IMG/VR virus record: IMGVR_UViG_3300011118_000011
Coordinates: 1 to 42,894 of that record
Origin: a virus
Length of the DNA stretch: 42,894 nt
Reading direction: 5' to 3' (one strand)
Part shown: piece after piece, positions 33,983-40,913 of the stretch
Layout of the letters: the number at the start of each line of letters is the position of its first letter
Position numbering within the stretch: the stretch's first letter is position 1
The notes under the pieces: model-generated
The model's database searches: none
The model's input: the letters and a program-made list of their open reading frames with translations, nothing else
Told to the model about the DNA's origin: nothing
Position numbers and translations under genes: made by a program

Positions 33983-35110
33983 CTATTTCTTCCTGTCTGT
34001 ACCAAATTTATTGGCGAGCATTTCTGCAAGCTGTTTATTTGTTGCCCCTTTACTTGATTTTCCATTTCTTAATATTTTGTTTATCTCATTAAATTTATTT
34101 AGTATAATTGGTAAACTCATGTTTTGTGAAAGCCAATTATCTTCAATCTGACAGCATGAATTAAAATATATTTCAAGTGCTTTTAAAGTTTCTTCGCTAT
34201 TTGCTTCCGGGCATTTATCTTTATAAATCTTCAAAATTTTCCCGGCGCAACCTTTTTCTTTTCCTTTATTTGTTATTTCATAAGGTAATTCAAAATTCTT
34301 TTCATAAGCATCTTTGAATAAATCGACAATTTTGTCGATAAAGTCTTTTCTCTTATCTTCTCTTATCTTATCTTCTCTTATCTTATCTTCTCTTATCTTA
34401 TCTTCTCTTATCTTATCTTCTCTTAATTCATGTGATTTGCTTATGATTTGCTTATGATTTATTAATGGTTTGCACCCAGTATTTATCATATAATTATCAA
34501 TTATATCAATACATGTAGTATCATAACATTCCATATAACCAGGAAATTTATCTAGCGTTTCGTGTTTATAATTTTTTAATAAATCGTTTAATTTTATTTC
34601 ATGTTCAATTGGTTTATCACAAAATAACTGATATAATGTTATAATTTTATATTTAGGTTTAATGCTATAACGTCTTGAAATACTTTTCTCAGTGACACCT
34701 ATTTTAATAAATGATTCTTCTTTGTTATTCATAAATAAAATATAAAGCTGATTCCCTTCTTTTCTTTCAACTTCATTCCATGAACTATTTTTTAATCCAC
34801 CTTTTGCTCCAGCCTTTTTTCTTTTTTCTCTTAATTCAAAAAATTCATTTATTTGTTCATCTAAAAAATTGATAATTAAATTATTATTTTCATCTATTTT
34901 AATAATTGACGCTGTTATTAATCTATCTATATTAGAACTATATTTTTTAAATCTTAATTTTATATTTTCCAAAGAAATACATCCATTTTTATTCCAATAA
35001 TGAGCACAAATATTTATAAATAAACCCTGATCCTTTAAATCCATCATTGTTATATCACCTGTCACCCATTCACCGGGGAAAAATTTAAAATAAGGTAATT
35101 CTTTAGCCAT
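33983..35110 (-). CDS. Replication initiator with inserted GIY-YIG-like domain
   Basis: This 375-aa protein starts MAKELPYFKFFPGEWVTGDI, the N-terminal domain typical of phage replication initiators (DUF4373/DUF1376-like, about 1-110). A GIY-YIG-like module of the MUG113/T5orf172 type follows (about 119-205: QLYILFMNNKEESFIKIGVT, RRYSIKPKY, IEHEIKLNDLLKNY, PGYMECY). Then five REDKI repeats (230-254) act as linker, and the C-terminal part (about 258-375) resembles the helical tail of such proteins. The insertion is in frame. Repeats and a nearby palindrome may be the origin. Confidence 0.75.
   Translation of the reverse strand: MAKELPYFKFFPGEWVTGDITMMDLKDQGLFINICAHYWNKNGCISLENIKLRFKKYSSNIDRLITASIIKIDENNNLIINFLDEQINEFFELREKRKKAGAKGGLKNSSWNEVERKEGNQLYILFMNNKEESFIKIGVTEKSISRRYSIKPKYKIITLYQLFCDKPIEHEIKLNDLLKNYKHETLDKFPGYMECYDTTCIDIIDNYMINTGCKPLINHKQIISKSHELREDKIREDKIREDKIREDKIREDKRKDFIDKIVDLFKDAYEKNFELPYEITNKGKEKGCAGKILKIYKDKCPEANSEETLKALEIYFNSCCQIEDNWLSQNMSLPIILNKFNEINKILRNGKSSKGATNKQLAEMLANKFGTDRKK
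34323..34338. repeat. Perfect 16-bp palindrome in replication gene
   Basis: TCGACAATTTTGTCGA is a perfect palindrome inside the replication initiator gene, 10 bp from the iteron block. It could be a binding site at the origin. Confidence 0.5.
34349..34423. repeat. Five 15-bp tandem repeats, candidate origin iterons
   Basis: Five head-to-tail units (gene sense AGAGAAGATAAGATA; the last ends AGA) encode REDKI repeats in the replication initiator. An 11-bp direct repeat (TGATTTGCTTA, twice, from about 34433) and a palindrome at 34323-34338 lie next to it. Iterons inside the initiator gene are common in phages, so this is a candidate origin. Confidence 0.55.
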
Positions 35111-35124
35111 TTTCTTTATCGTTT

Positions 35125-35139
35125 ATTTCTTTGTTATGG
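35125..35139 (-). repeat. Half attC-like site G
   Basis: In gene sense CCATAACAAAGAAATA follows 6 nt after the stop of the 118-aa gene. It shares AACAAAGAAATA with the first halves of sites E and F. No second half is seen before the replication initiator gene starts, so it may be a truncated site. Confidence 0.4.
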
Positions 35140-35145
35140 TTCATG

Positions 35146-35502
35146 CTAAGAAACAGCTTCGTTGATTGCTTCTTTTGCTAATTGAATCATATCTTCTATC
35201 GTGTTTGAAGCATGAATTAATTTGTCTTCATTATATCGTCCTTTCCCCTCAGATATTTCAATTAAAGCGGCTAATAATTTAGGTGCAGCAGCAATTAATT
35301 TCATATCTGCCTCTATTTTTTCACTTTGTTTAATATACTCCTTATCCGTGCTTGGTAATAAAGAATTACAAATCATTTCATAATATGTACCACTTCCCAT
35401 ATCTGTAATAATTCCAACACCTGTACATATCTTTTTGGGGTTCTTGGTATATCTTTCAAAAACCATTTCCCATTTGCCGATTGTTCCTTTAAATTCGTTC
35501 AT
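35146..35502 (-). CDS. Phage accessory protein with ANAKLIAAAPELL-like motif
   Basis: The start at 35502 (MNEFKGTIGKWEMV) is preferred to the longer frame. The 118-aa protein has an N-terminal KGTIGKWE strand and ADMKLIAAAPKLLAALIEI near its end. This motif recurs in many small phage accessory proteins (ANA(R/K)LIAAAPELL). It lies between attC-like sites B and G and is probably a cassette. Role unknown. Confidence 0.7.
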   Translation of the reverse strand: MNEFKGTIGKWEMVFERYTKNPKKICTGVGIITDMGSGTYYEMICNSLLPSTDKEYIKQSEKIEADMKLIAAAPKLLAALIEISEGKGRYNEDKLIHASNTIEDMIQLAKEAINEAVS

Positions 35503-35526
35503 AATTATTTGTATTAAAGCACGAAA

Positions 35527-35656
35527 CCATAACAATATGTATAGTTAATGGCGGGTGCTGTGGTTAATATTAAATTTTTACTTTTCATTTACTTTTGCGC
35601 GCTTTGATAGGTTCGTGGTCTTAAATCCGCCACTAACCATACATTTAACGTTATGC
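35527..35656 (-). repeat. attC-like site B
   Basis: In gene sense the site runs GCATAAC (35650-35656, includes the stop codon of the 82-aa gene) to GTTATGG (35527-35533), 130 bp. The arms match as CATAAC, ATGTAT, GTTA and TGGCGG, with one or more unpaired bases between blocks. The size, the AAC/GTT ends and the unpaired bases are what attC sites show. It shares the inner TGGCGG block with site A. Confidence 0.7.
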
Positions 35657-35899
35657 TTCATTTGCCAACGCACTTAATAAAGCATCTGCATATTCAACCG
35701 CAATGGCTGAAAACTTTAGTAAGTCACTTTCTTTTTTATCGTTCTCTTGTGGTCTTAATATGTTTGGATTAGCTATCATGGCAGCCATTGCTTGCCCTGC
35801 GTAATATTCACGTTTTGTCAATCCTTCTTGCAAGTAATTTACTTCATCACAACAAGCGAAAGCTGCTCTGTCTTGGTTTTTTGTATCTACATTTTCCAT
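35651..35899 (-). CDS. Conserved small phage protein (cassette-borne)
   Basis: This 82-aa protein (MENVDTKNQDRAAFACCDEV...) contains GLTKREYYAGQAMAAMIANP and a C-terminal AVEYADALLSALANE. This is a well-known pattern of short phage proteins of unknown function (LTKREYFAGQA...YADALLA). Its stop codon is part of attC-like site B. It follows the Cro-like gene and a TTACA/TGTAA palindrome. Confidence 0.75.
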   Translation of the reverse strand: MENVDTKNQDRAAFACCDEVNYLQEGLTKREYYAGQAMAAMIANPNILRPQENDKKESDLLKFSAIAVEYADALLSALANEA

Positions 35900-35926
35900 T
35901 TATAGTTTTTATTTGTAATTAATTTA

Positions 35927-35941
35927 TTACATTTATTGTAA
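35927..35941. promoter_or_regulatory. Operator-like palindrome TTACA-N5-TGTAA
   Basis: TTACATTTATTGTAA lies between the regulator gene and the 82-aa gene. Similar palindromes stand at 40868-40883 and 42396-42411 (spacing 6), also in leaders, which suggests one regulator binding all three. Confidence 0.45.
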
Positions 35942-35947
35942 ATTTTT

Positions 35948-36106
35948 TTATTCTCCTATTAACTTTTTAATGTCGTCTGATACATTTTGAGGCATGTTTC
36001 TTTCATTATTTAGATAAGCCCTTAAGGTGTTAATGTTTATACCTATTTGCTCGGCTATCCAGTTTTGTTTTAATCCTTTACTTTTTATTAATTCTTTCAA
36101 ATCCAT
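35948..36106 (-). CDS. Cro/CI-type helix-turn-helix regulator
   Basis: A 52-aa protein (MDLKELIKSKGLKQNWIAEQ...) has an XRE/Cro fold pattern: LKQNWIAEQIGININTLRAYL shows the helix-turn-helix, with Gln14 and the Gly22 turn. It is a minimal DNA-binding regulator with no dimerisation domain visible. Its promoter (36159-36189) and a palindrome TCCCT-N3-AGGGA at the predicted transcription start suggest autoregulation. It may control early transcription. Confidence 0.8.
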   Translation of the reverse strand: MDLKELIKSKGLKQNWIAEQIGININTLRAYLNNERNMPQNVSDDIKKLIGE

Positions 36107-36141
36107 TGTAATCTTTTTATTACTTTTTAATCCTAAAAAAT

Positions 36142-36154
36142 TCCCTAAAAGGGA
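36142..36154. promoter_or_regulatory. Operator-like palindrome at regulator promoter
   Basis: TCCCTAAAAGGGA is an inverted repeat with 5-bp arms, overlapping the predicted transcription start of the Cro-like gene. It is the best candidate for autoregulation. Confidence 0.55.
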
Positions 36155-36158
36155 TAAG

Positions 36159-36189
36159 CAAAATTAATCATTTATATTTAATCTGCAAA
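36159..36189 (-). promoter_or_regulatory. Promoter of the Cro-like regulator
   Basis: Minus strand: TTTG (36186-36189), 19 nt, TAATTTTG (36159-36166), a full match to the Bacteroidetes TTTG/TAnnTTTG pattern. The start site would be near 36152, next to the TCCCT/AGGGA palindrome. Confidence 0.75.
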
Positions 36190-36223
36190 TTTATTTAATG
36201 TTATTATCTAATGTTTTAGTTTA

Positions 36224-36679
36224 TTAATTACCTATTATTGATAATAATTCTTGATCTACATAATTTGATTCTTCTCTTATCCTTTCATTTTCTTTATAAT
36301 GCTTTATGAGATAATTTTTTTTATCCATGTGATTTTTAATATTCATAAATACATTTTTTACCTGGTTGAATTTTTCATCATTGAACATATCTTGTATTAT
36401 TCTATATTTTATAACGAAATCCTTATCAGTATCTAATAAATTATTAATAGCTTTTTTAGAATGTAAAACACTTGCATGGTCCTTTTCGCCTCCCAATACA
36501 CCTATTTCACTTAACGATGCTTTTGTATAAACTTTCATCATTGTATGTTCTATTTGACGGGGCTCACATATTTCTCTTTTTCGTGTATTAATATCAATAT
36601 CATTATAATTAAGATTAAAATAATTACAAATTACTTTCCTAATCATGGAATGTGTCCTAACAATTCTTTTATTTCTCAT
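36224..36679 (-). CDS. Stand-alone DnaA domain IV protein
   Basis: This 151-aa protein contains the C-terminal DNA-binding domain of the replication initiator DnaA without the AAA+ ATPase: NTRKREICEPRQIEHTM, SLSEIGVLGG and KDHASVLHSKKAI (about 31-78), which match the DnaA-box-binding signature (..RDHTTVLHACKKI). A helical charged tail follows. It could recruit or block the host DnaA at the phage or host origin. Such phage proteins are known, but the role here is inferred. The XRE regulator promoter lies just after its stop. Confidence 0.85.
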   Translation of the reverse strand: MRNKRIVRTHSMIRKVICNYFNLNYNDIDINTRKREICEPRQIEHTMMKVYTKASLSEIGVLGGEKDHASVLHSKKAINNLLDTDKDFVIKYRIIQDMFNDEKFNQVKNVFMNIKNHMDKKNYLIKHYKENERIREESNYVDQELLSIIGN

Positions 36680-36695
36680 AACCTTATTTTTTAAA

Positions 36696-36845
36696 TTAAA
36701 AAAAGATCCTTTCTTTCCTGTAATATTCTTCTAATTTTTTAATCACATCTTTACGATCTTGAATATTTGTTTTGTATTCAGATATTCTGAATTGATCCAA
36801 GTTTTTATGAACGTATTTCTTATTCGGTTCTTTAAATTTTTTCAT
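36696..36845 (-). CDS. Small basic hypothetical protein
   Basis: A 49-aa Lys-rich protein (MKKFKEPNKKYVHKNLDQFR...) has a helical C-terminus (VIKKLEEYYRKERIFF). It sits between a membrane protein gene and the DnaA-like gene. No family recognised. Confidence 0.5.
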   Translation of the reverse strand: MKKFKEPNKKYVHKNLDQFRISEYKTNIQDRKDVIKKLEEYYRKERIFF

Positions 36846-36869
36846 TATAAATTATCATATATTTCTTTA

Positions 36870-37151
36870 CTATTTATATTTATTTATAACAGTTTTTTTA
36901 TATTCGTCAAAATCATATCTAAAAACATCTTCGTCCAGGTTGCAATCAGGACTGAATTGTACGTTGTCGGCCCCGGCAAAATACCCGAAATAATACGCTG
37001 ATTTCATTTGTTGTCTTAATAAATCTTTGTGAATTTCGTCCTTCTCTTGCATCTCATTGCCATTTTTTACTAAATAATAAACGGCAATTACTGAATAATA
37101 AATGACAATTGTAGAGATTATTGATAATATTATTATGATTATATTTTTCAT
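36870..37151 (-). CDS. Membrane-anchored protein
   Basis: This 93-aa protein has a single N-terminal transmembrane helix (about 3-28, IIIIILSIISTIVIYYSVIA) and a soluble tail with QQMKSAYYFGYFAGADN. It follows the 88-aa gene after 11 bp. Function unknown. Confidence 0.55.
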   Translation of the reverse strand: MKNIIIIILSIISTIVIYYSVIAVYYLVKNGNEMQEKDEIHKDLLRQQMKSAYYFGYFAGADNVQFSPDCNLDEDVFRYDFDEYKKTVINKYK

Positions 37152-37162
37152 GATTGTTTTGT

Positions 37163-37429
37163 TTAAAATGGTAATAGATCATAATTTTTTTTATAATCAT
37201 CCTTAGTCACTTTTTTCCTATATTTTAATAACTTTTTAATTTCATCATTGATTAACTTGTAATATGTAAAACTTATTTTATAAGCTGAATGGTAATAATT
37301 ATCTTCATAAAATGTTATATCCCTAATTTTATTACCTACAATAATTAAATCATTCTCAGTTGAAATCTTTTCAACACAATAATCAATTATAGCAATTGAA
37401 TTACTATTTGTTGTTATTATTTTTTTCAT
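37163..37429 (-). CDS. Hypothetical protein, 88 aa
   Basis: This soluble protein (MKKIITTNSNSIAIIDYCVE...) ends in a basic helix (KLLKYRKKVTKDDYKKN). The start leader (AAACTAAACAATC before ATG) is like that of the next gene. No recognised family. Confidence 0.55.
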   Translation of the reverse strand: MKKIITTNSNSIAIIDYCVEKISTENDLIIVGNKIRDITFYEDNYYHSAYKISFTYYKLINDEIKKLLKYRKKVTKDDYKKNYDLLPF

Positions 37430-37442
37430 GATTGTTTAGTTT

Positions 37443-37916
37443 TTATTTTAGTGTTATTTTAACGTATGAATTTGACGTTTTTAAAGGCTTGTTTAATATT
37501 TCTCCTGTTTTTGTATCAGCAACTGGATTATCAATATCAAGATTTTTTAAAAACTCTTGACGTTTTTTTATCTTTTTATCCTGTTCTTGTTGTTCAATCA
37601 TTAAATCATTAATAACAGTATCATTACATTTTGAATAATTATACTTTACATTAGTTTCTGCCTTTTCAAATTTAGCCACGTTGTTTTCAAAGATTTGTTC
37701 CGGGTATTTATCTACTTCTGACATTATATAATTACGAACCCTGTTATTTGCCCGCAATCGTTTAACAAGTTCTTCCAATGCTTTTAACTGTACTGCTATT
37801 TGAAGCGGGTTTTTATCTTCCATTTCTGATATAAAATGTGCTTCAAATTTTTCAATACTTTCAATTGTTGACGGTAATTGATCAACGTAATACATTACAT
37901 TATCTGATTGTTTCAT
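37443..37916 (-). CDS. Recombination/replication-associated hypothetical protein
   Basis: This 157-aa helical protein contains NPLQIAVQLKALEELVKRLR, YIMSEVDKYPEQIFEN, NYSKCNDTVINDL and a C-terminal DTKTGEILNKPLK. This order is one I recall from proteins always encoded next to the phage ssDNA-binding-like gene in this phylum, and it follows that gene by 5 bp here. It likely helps in replication or recombination; the mechanism is not known. Confidence 0.7.
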   Translation of the reverse strand: MKQSDNVMYYVDQLPSTIESIEKFEAHFISEMEDKNPLQIAVQLKALEELVKRLRANNRVRNYIMSEVDKYPEQIFENNVAKFEKAETNVKYNYSKCNDTVINDLMIEQQEQDKKIKKRQEFLKNLDIDNPVADTKTGEILNKPLKTSNSYVKITLK

Positions 37917-37921
37917 GATTT

Positions 37922-38590
37922 TTAAAATATTGGTTCTTCTGATTCATTCTTAATTGGTGATTCATCTATAGTTAATTTTTCACTCGGTGGCAAATCGTCA
38001 TCTGATTCAATTTGTGTATTTTCAGGGTTCATTATTGCCTTATATTCATCTGATTTTTTAATACGGTCTTTTATAAAATCAGGCAGCTTGTCCAATACCT
38101 CTAAATCAAACCCGGTATTAAAATCAAATTCAAACCTCTTGTTAATTAAAGGTGGACATTCTATCCCTTTTGGGATATTGGTTATACCAGAAATTGCATT
38201 ATATGTTACTCCTGATTTTGATTGCTTATGAATAATATTCAACATACAAGGTAATTCCAATAATTTTGTAATATCAAAACATTTTGCTTCTGCTTCTACA
38301 AATGATTTACCTCTCCATGATTCCAAATCTTTTCGTAAGTTTGATTTTTCATGCATACTTAATGTATATTGTTTAGAAATAGCTAAAGGTTGTTCACCTT
38401 TATCTTCATTAAATATACGCATTTCATTTGGTAATTCCCATGTTATAATTACTTTATTCATCACTTTATCTTCACCCATAATATTTTCAATACATGTTCC
38501 CAGATGTATCATAGAATAACATCTTGCAATATAATTACCAATTGGTATTAATTGTTTTGGTTTACTTTCGTTTGTTGCATTTATTGCCAT
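37922..38590 (-). CDS. Phage single-strand DNA-binding-like protein
   Basis: This 222-aa protein (MAINATNESKPKQLIPIGNY...) has GNYIARCYSMIHLGT, a KVIITWELPNEMR strand, YTLSMHEKSNLRKDLESWRG, and an acidic C-terminal tail (ESDDDLPPSEK and NESEEPIF) typical of ssDNA-binding proteins. I associate it with a replication gene common in Bacteroidota phages. The OB-fold is inferred. It is encoded with the 157-aa neighbour. Confidence 0.7.
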   Translation of the reverse strand: MAINATNESKPKQLIPIGNYIARCYSMIHLGTCIENIMGEDKVMNKVIITWELPNEMRIFNEDKGEQPLAISKQYTLSMHEKSNLRKDLESWRGKSFVEAEAKCFDITKLLELPCMLNIIHKQSKSGVTYNAISGITNIPKGIECPPLINKRFEFDFNTGFDLEVLDKLPDFIKDRIKKSDEYKAIMNPENTQIESDDDLPPSEKLTIDESPIKNESEEPIF

Positions 38591-38640
38591 AATTTATTTA
38601 GTTTTAATTGTTTAATATACTAATTATTATTTACTTATCC

Positions 38641-38913
38641 TTATAAATCCCTTAAAATTATTTCTATTGATTCATTATATACTTTTTCTTCATCGTATTG
38701 GCTATCGTGTGTTATTTCATTTTCTATGCAATCAATTACCCCGGCACGATAAACAGCTTTAAATAGCTTTTCAATAAATGGCTTAAAATCATACCTGTTA
38801 AGCTTATCCAGTTCAGATATTATATATTTAATTTCGGTTTTGGTTGGATGGTGTCCTAAACGTGATTTGTACGTTTTTAACTCGTTTATTCTTTTATCTA
38901 GAAATGTTTCCAT
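38641..38913 (-). CDS. Hypothetical protein, 90 aa
   Basis: A helical protein (METFLDKRINELKTYKSRLG...) with an HPTKTEIKYIISEL motif and acidic end. It lies between two small unknown genes and upstream of the SSB-like gene. No family recognised. Confidence 0.55.
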   Translation of the reverse strand: METFLDKRINELKTYKSRLGHHPTKTEIKYIISELDKLNRYDFKPFIEKLFKAVYRAGVIDCIENEITHDSQYDEEKVYNESIEIILRDL

Positions 38914-38919
38914 AGTATT

Positions 38920-39111
38920 TCAGTTTAAACAAATTGTATCTATTCCTGATAATTCTATTAATGCCCCTGTTAAATATTTTAATTCTGGTATCTCATCTAA
39001 GCCCTCCCTTACGATTGCACCTTGTTTCATAGCAAGTAGCCCCTGTTCACATTCGTTCGGTAAAACGCTTATATGGCACTTGTATTTGGATTTACGTTTA
39101 AATAGGTTCAT
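38920..39111 (-). CDS. Hypothetical protein, 63 aa
   Basis: A small protein (MNLFKRKSKYKCHISVLPNE...) with two Cys in the first 21 residues. The leader has AAAATAAAACATC before the start region, as in several neighbouring genes. Function unknown. Confidence 0.5.
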   Translation of the reverse strand: MNLFKRKSKYKCHISVLPNECEQGLLAMKQGAIVREGLDEIPELKYLTGALIELSGIDTICLN

Positions 39112-39126
39112 GATGTTTTATTTTTA

Positions 39127-39408
39127 TCAATATGATATTATTACATTTAATGTATTCTCAAATAATTTCAAAACAATTGGTTGGTTGTCTATTTTATTAA
39201 CTAATATTTTTAACTGGTCCCACCTTTTATTTTTCTGAATAACTGAAATATTAGCTTCTGACACTTCGCAGTTTGTATTATAACTCCAGGAGTTTGTATC
39301 TATAGTTATACCATTCTTCTTAGAATATACACTTGTTACAAATTCTTTTTCAAAATCTATATCATTTAAAATTGATGCCAAATGTTTCGAAGATATTAAT
39401 ATTTTCAT
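39127..39408 (-). CDS. Hypothetical protein, 93 aa
   Basis: An alpha/beta protein (MKILISSKHLASILNDIDFE...) resembling the first domain of sliding-clamp-like folds only in its opening motif (SKHLASIL); I do not claim that identity. It overlaps the previous gene by 4 bp. Function unknown. Confidence 0.55.
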   Translation of the reverse strand: MKILISSKHLASILNDIDFEKEFVTSVYSKKNGITIDTNSWSYNTNCEVSEANISVIQKNKRWDQLKILVNKIDNQPIVLKLFENTLNVIISY

Positions 39409-39605
39409 GATTCTAGTTTATTAGGTTCGCTTAATAATTGTTTATAATATTCATCTTCATAGATGGTTTTTTGGTTTCGTATAATATATGCCTGTTCGAT
39501 TAAGTTCGTTTGTTTAGATCGTGAACTTTCAAAATGTATATAGTTCAAGCTTTTCAATTTGAAATGTATCTCTACTTCTCTTTTATTAAGTTCTTGCTTT
39601 GTCAT
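39405..39605 (-). CDS. Hypothetical protein, 66 aa
   Basis: The start at 39605 (MTKQELNKREVEIHF) lies 4 nt after the previous stop and is preferred to a longer frame that overlaps it. The protein is helical and charged. Function unknown. Confidence 0.55.
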   Translation of the reverse strand: MTKQELNKREVEIHFKLKSLNYIHFESSRSKQTNLIEQAYIIRNQKTIYEDEYYKQLLSEPNKLES

Positions 39606-39609
39606 TTTT

Positions 39610-39861
39610 TTATATTTGACATGAATATTTTTGAATATTATCAGGTATAAAATACATACCCGGCGCAAATACACGCATTTTAAAGCCGTTTTGTTTGTTA
39701 AAAAGATTCACAACCCGCTCGTCTGTCATTGCATTTAATCTGTTAGCCATTCTTTCAGCAACCCTTTTTAAAATCTCATCATCAGCATCGGTTAATAATT
39801 GCTGACTTGTTGTGCCGTGGCCTGATATGCTGTCTTTCATATTTTGTATTGTGTATATCAT
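39610..39861 (-). CDS. Hypothetical protein, 83 aa
   Basis: A soluble protein (MIYTIQNMKDSISGHGTTSQ...) with a helical middle (KRVAERMANRLNAMTDERVV). It is preceded by AAAATAAAGCAAA before the ATG and by the GC-rich island. No known family. Confidence 0.55.
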   Translation of the reverse strand: MIYTIQNMKDSISGHGTTSQQLLTDADDEILKRVAERMANRLNAMTDERVVNLFNKQNGFKMRVFAPGMYFIPDNIQKYSCQI

Positions 39862-39892
39862 TTTGCTTTATTTTTAATTGTTATTACTACTG

Positions 39893-39962
39893 CTAAAGCC
39901 CCGCAACCCGAAGGAGGCGAGGCGAGGCAAGTCCCGCTTAGAATAAAGCGAAACTAAGCGGG
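39893..39962 (-). ncRNA. GC-rich island with strong hairpin
   Basis: In a very AT-rich genome this 70-bp gap is rich in G and C. It has perfect 9-bp arms CCCGCTTAG (39933-39941) and CTAAGCGGG (39954-39962) directly after a stop codon, and GCGAG repeats (GGAGGCGAGGCGAGGC). An inner CGCTT/AAGCG can form instead of the outer stem. It may be a structured RNA, terminator or imported repeat; type is uncertain. Confidence 0.4.
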
Positions 39963-40286
39963 TTACCATCTTAATTTATAATATTTATTTAAATGGCCTC
40001 TAGGTGCACCGAAAACAAAACCTTTATAATCATTGCCTTCAAATTTGATTGTGTTACCATAATTATTTGTTAAAATCATCGCAAAGGCAATTCTACCATC
40101 ACAGTCATAATAATTACATGAAACTACTGTAATTTTTTGGTTTATTTCATGAATTTGATTATAGAAATCTTCATGAATTGTACAAGTACCTTGATTTTGT
40201 AACTTTGCTTTTTCTGCAATAACATCTAACAATGCTGTCATTTGTTCTTGCTGTTTTTTGTTGAAGTAAATTGAATAGTTCATCAT
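39963..40286 (-). CDS. Hypothetical protein, 107 aa
   Basis: A soluble protein (MMNYSIYFNKKQQEQMTALL...) with a helix start and a beta end (GRIAFAMILTNNYGNTIKFE, GFVFGAPRGHLN). The leader has the shared AAAATAAAGCATC box. The strong hairpin at 39933-39962 begins directly after its stop. Function unknown. Confidence 0.6.
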   Translation of the reverse strand: MMNYSIYFNKKQQEQMTALLDVIAEKAKLQNQGTCTIHEDFYNQIHEINQKITVVSCNYYDCDGRIAFAMILTNNYGNTIKFEGNDYKGFVFGAPRGHLNKYYKLRW

Positions 40287-40320
40287 GATGCTTTATTTTT
40301 AGTTATAAAATGTTGTTATA

Positions 40321-40566
40321 TTATGAATGAATTTCAGCATAATGCAATAATTCTTCAATATCCATATTATTTAGCGCAGCAGTCATGCTCATGTCGCAAT
40401 CATCACAAATAACTTGGTAAAGTTCATATTCTGTTCTAACACCGTTTTTATAAGCTAAAATAGCGGCAGCGCAGATAACTTCTTCATTTGTGAAAAAATT
40501 TTTATAATCAGATTCATAAAGTAAACCTTCTTCGATAAGCCTTTTGATTGATGTCGTTGTTTTCAT
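40321..40566 (-). CDS. Hypothetical protein, 81 aa
   Basis: A helical acidic protein (MKTTTSIKRLIEEGLLYESD...) with a DDCDMSM Cys motif. The leader is AAAATAAAACATC before ATG. It belongs to the early-gene run started by the promoter at 40863-40894. Function unknown. Confidence 0.55.
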   Translation of the reverse strand: MKTTTSIKRLIEEGLLYESDYKNFFTNEEVICAAAILAYKNGVRTEYELYQVICDDCDMSMTAALNNMDIEELLHYAEIHS

Positions 40567-40589
40567 GATGTTTTATTTTTAGTGTAATT

Positions 40590-40814
40590 TTATTGTTTTA
40601 CAAAATAATAAGTAAGACCATTAAAATCAAAGCTATGAGCTTCAAAGCCATCATAGTTTTTAAAATCTTCTAATATTGTTTCAGCAACTTCTTCAGGTAC
40701 TACCTGATATTTTTCACGACCTTCAACCATTATAGATACTTCATTAACTACCTCAAATTTTTCAATACCTAAGTTTTCGGCTTCTGTTTTGATTGTTTCT
40801 GTTAAATTTTTCAT
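40590..40814 (-). CDS. Hypothetical protein, 74 aa
   Basis: A small acidic alpha/beta protein (MKNLTETIKTEAENLGIEKF...) ending in FNGLTYYFVKQ. It is the first gene after the early promoter at 40863-40894, with AAAATAAAGCAAA before its ATG. Function unknown. Confidence 0.55.
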   Translation of the reverse strand: MKNLTETIKTEAENLGIEKFEVVNEVSIMVEGREKYQVVPEEVAETILEDFKNYDGFEAHSFDFNGLTYYFVKQ

Positions 40815-40862
40815 TTTGCTTTATTTTTAGTGTTATTACTTAATTATACGTTAAATTCTAAA

Positions 40863-40894
40863 TAAAGTTACAACATATTGTAATTTAATGCAAA
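40863..40894 (-). promoter_or_regulatory. Early promoter
   Basis: Minus strand: TTTG (40891-40894), 20 nt, TAACTTTA (40863-40870), 7 of 8 matches to TAnnTTTG. It would drive the run of small genes from 40814 leftward. The palindrome TTACAACATATTGTAA overlaps its -7 element and spacer. Confidence 0.6.
40868..40883. promoter_or_regulatory. Operator-like palindrome TTACA-N6-TGTAA
   Basis: TTACAACATATTGTAA sits inside the early promoter, where a bound repressor would block it. The same type of palindrome occurs at 35927 and 42396. Confidence 0.5.
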
Positions 40895-40913
40895 TATTTT
40901 AACACTTTTTTTG

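Noticed and set aside
34349-34423. CRISPR-like repeat array
   Set aside because: Units are 15 bp, tandem without spacers and in frame with a protein (REDKI), so it is a coding tandem repeat.
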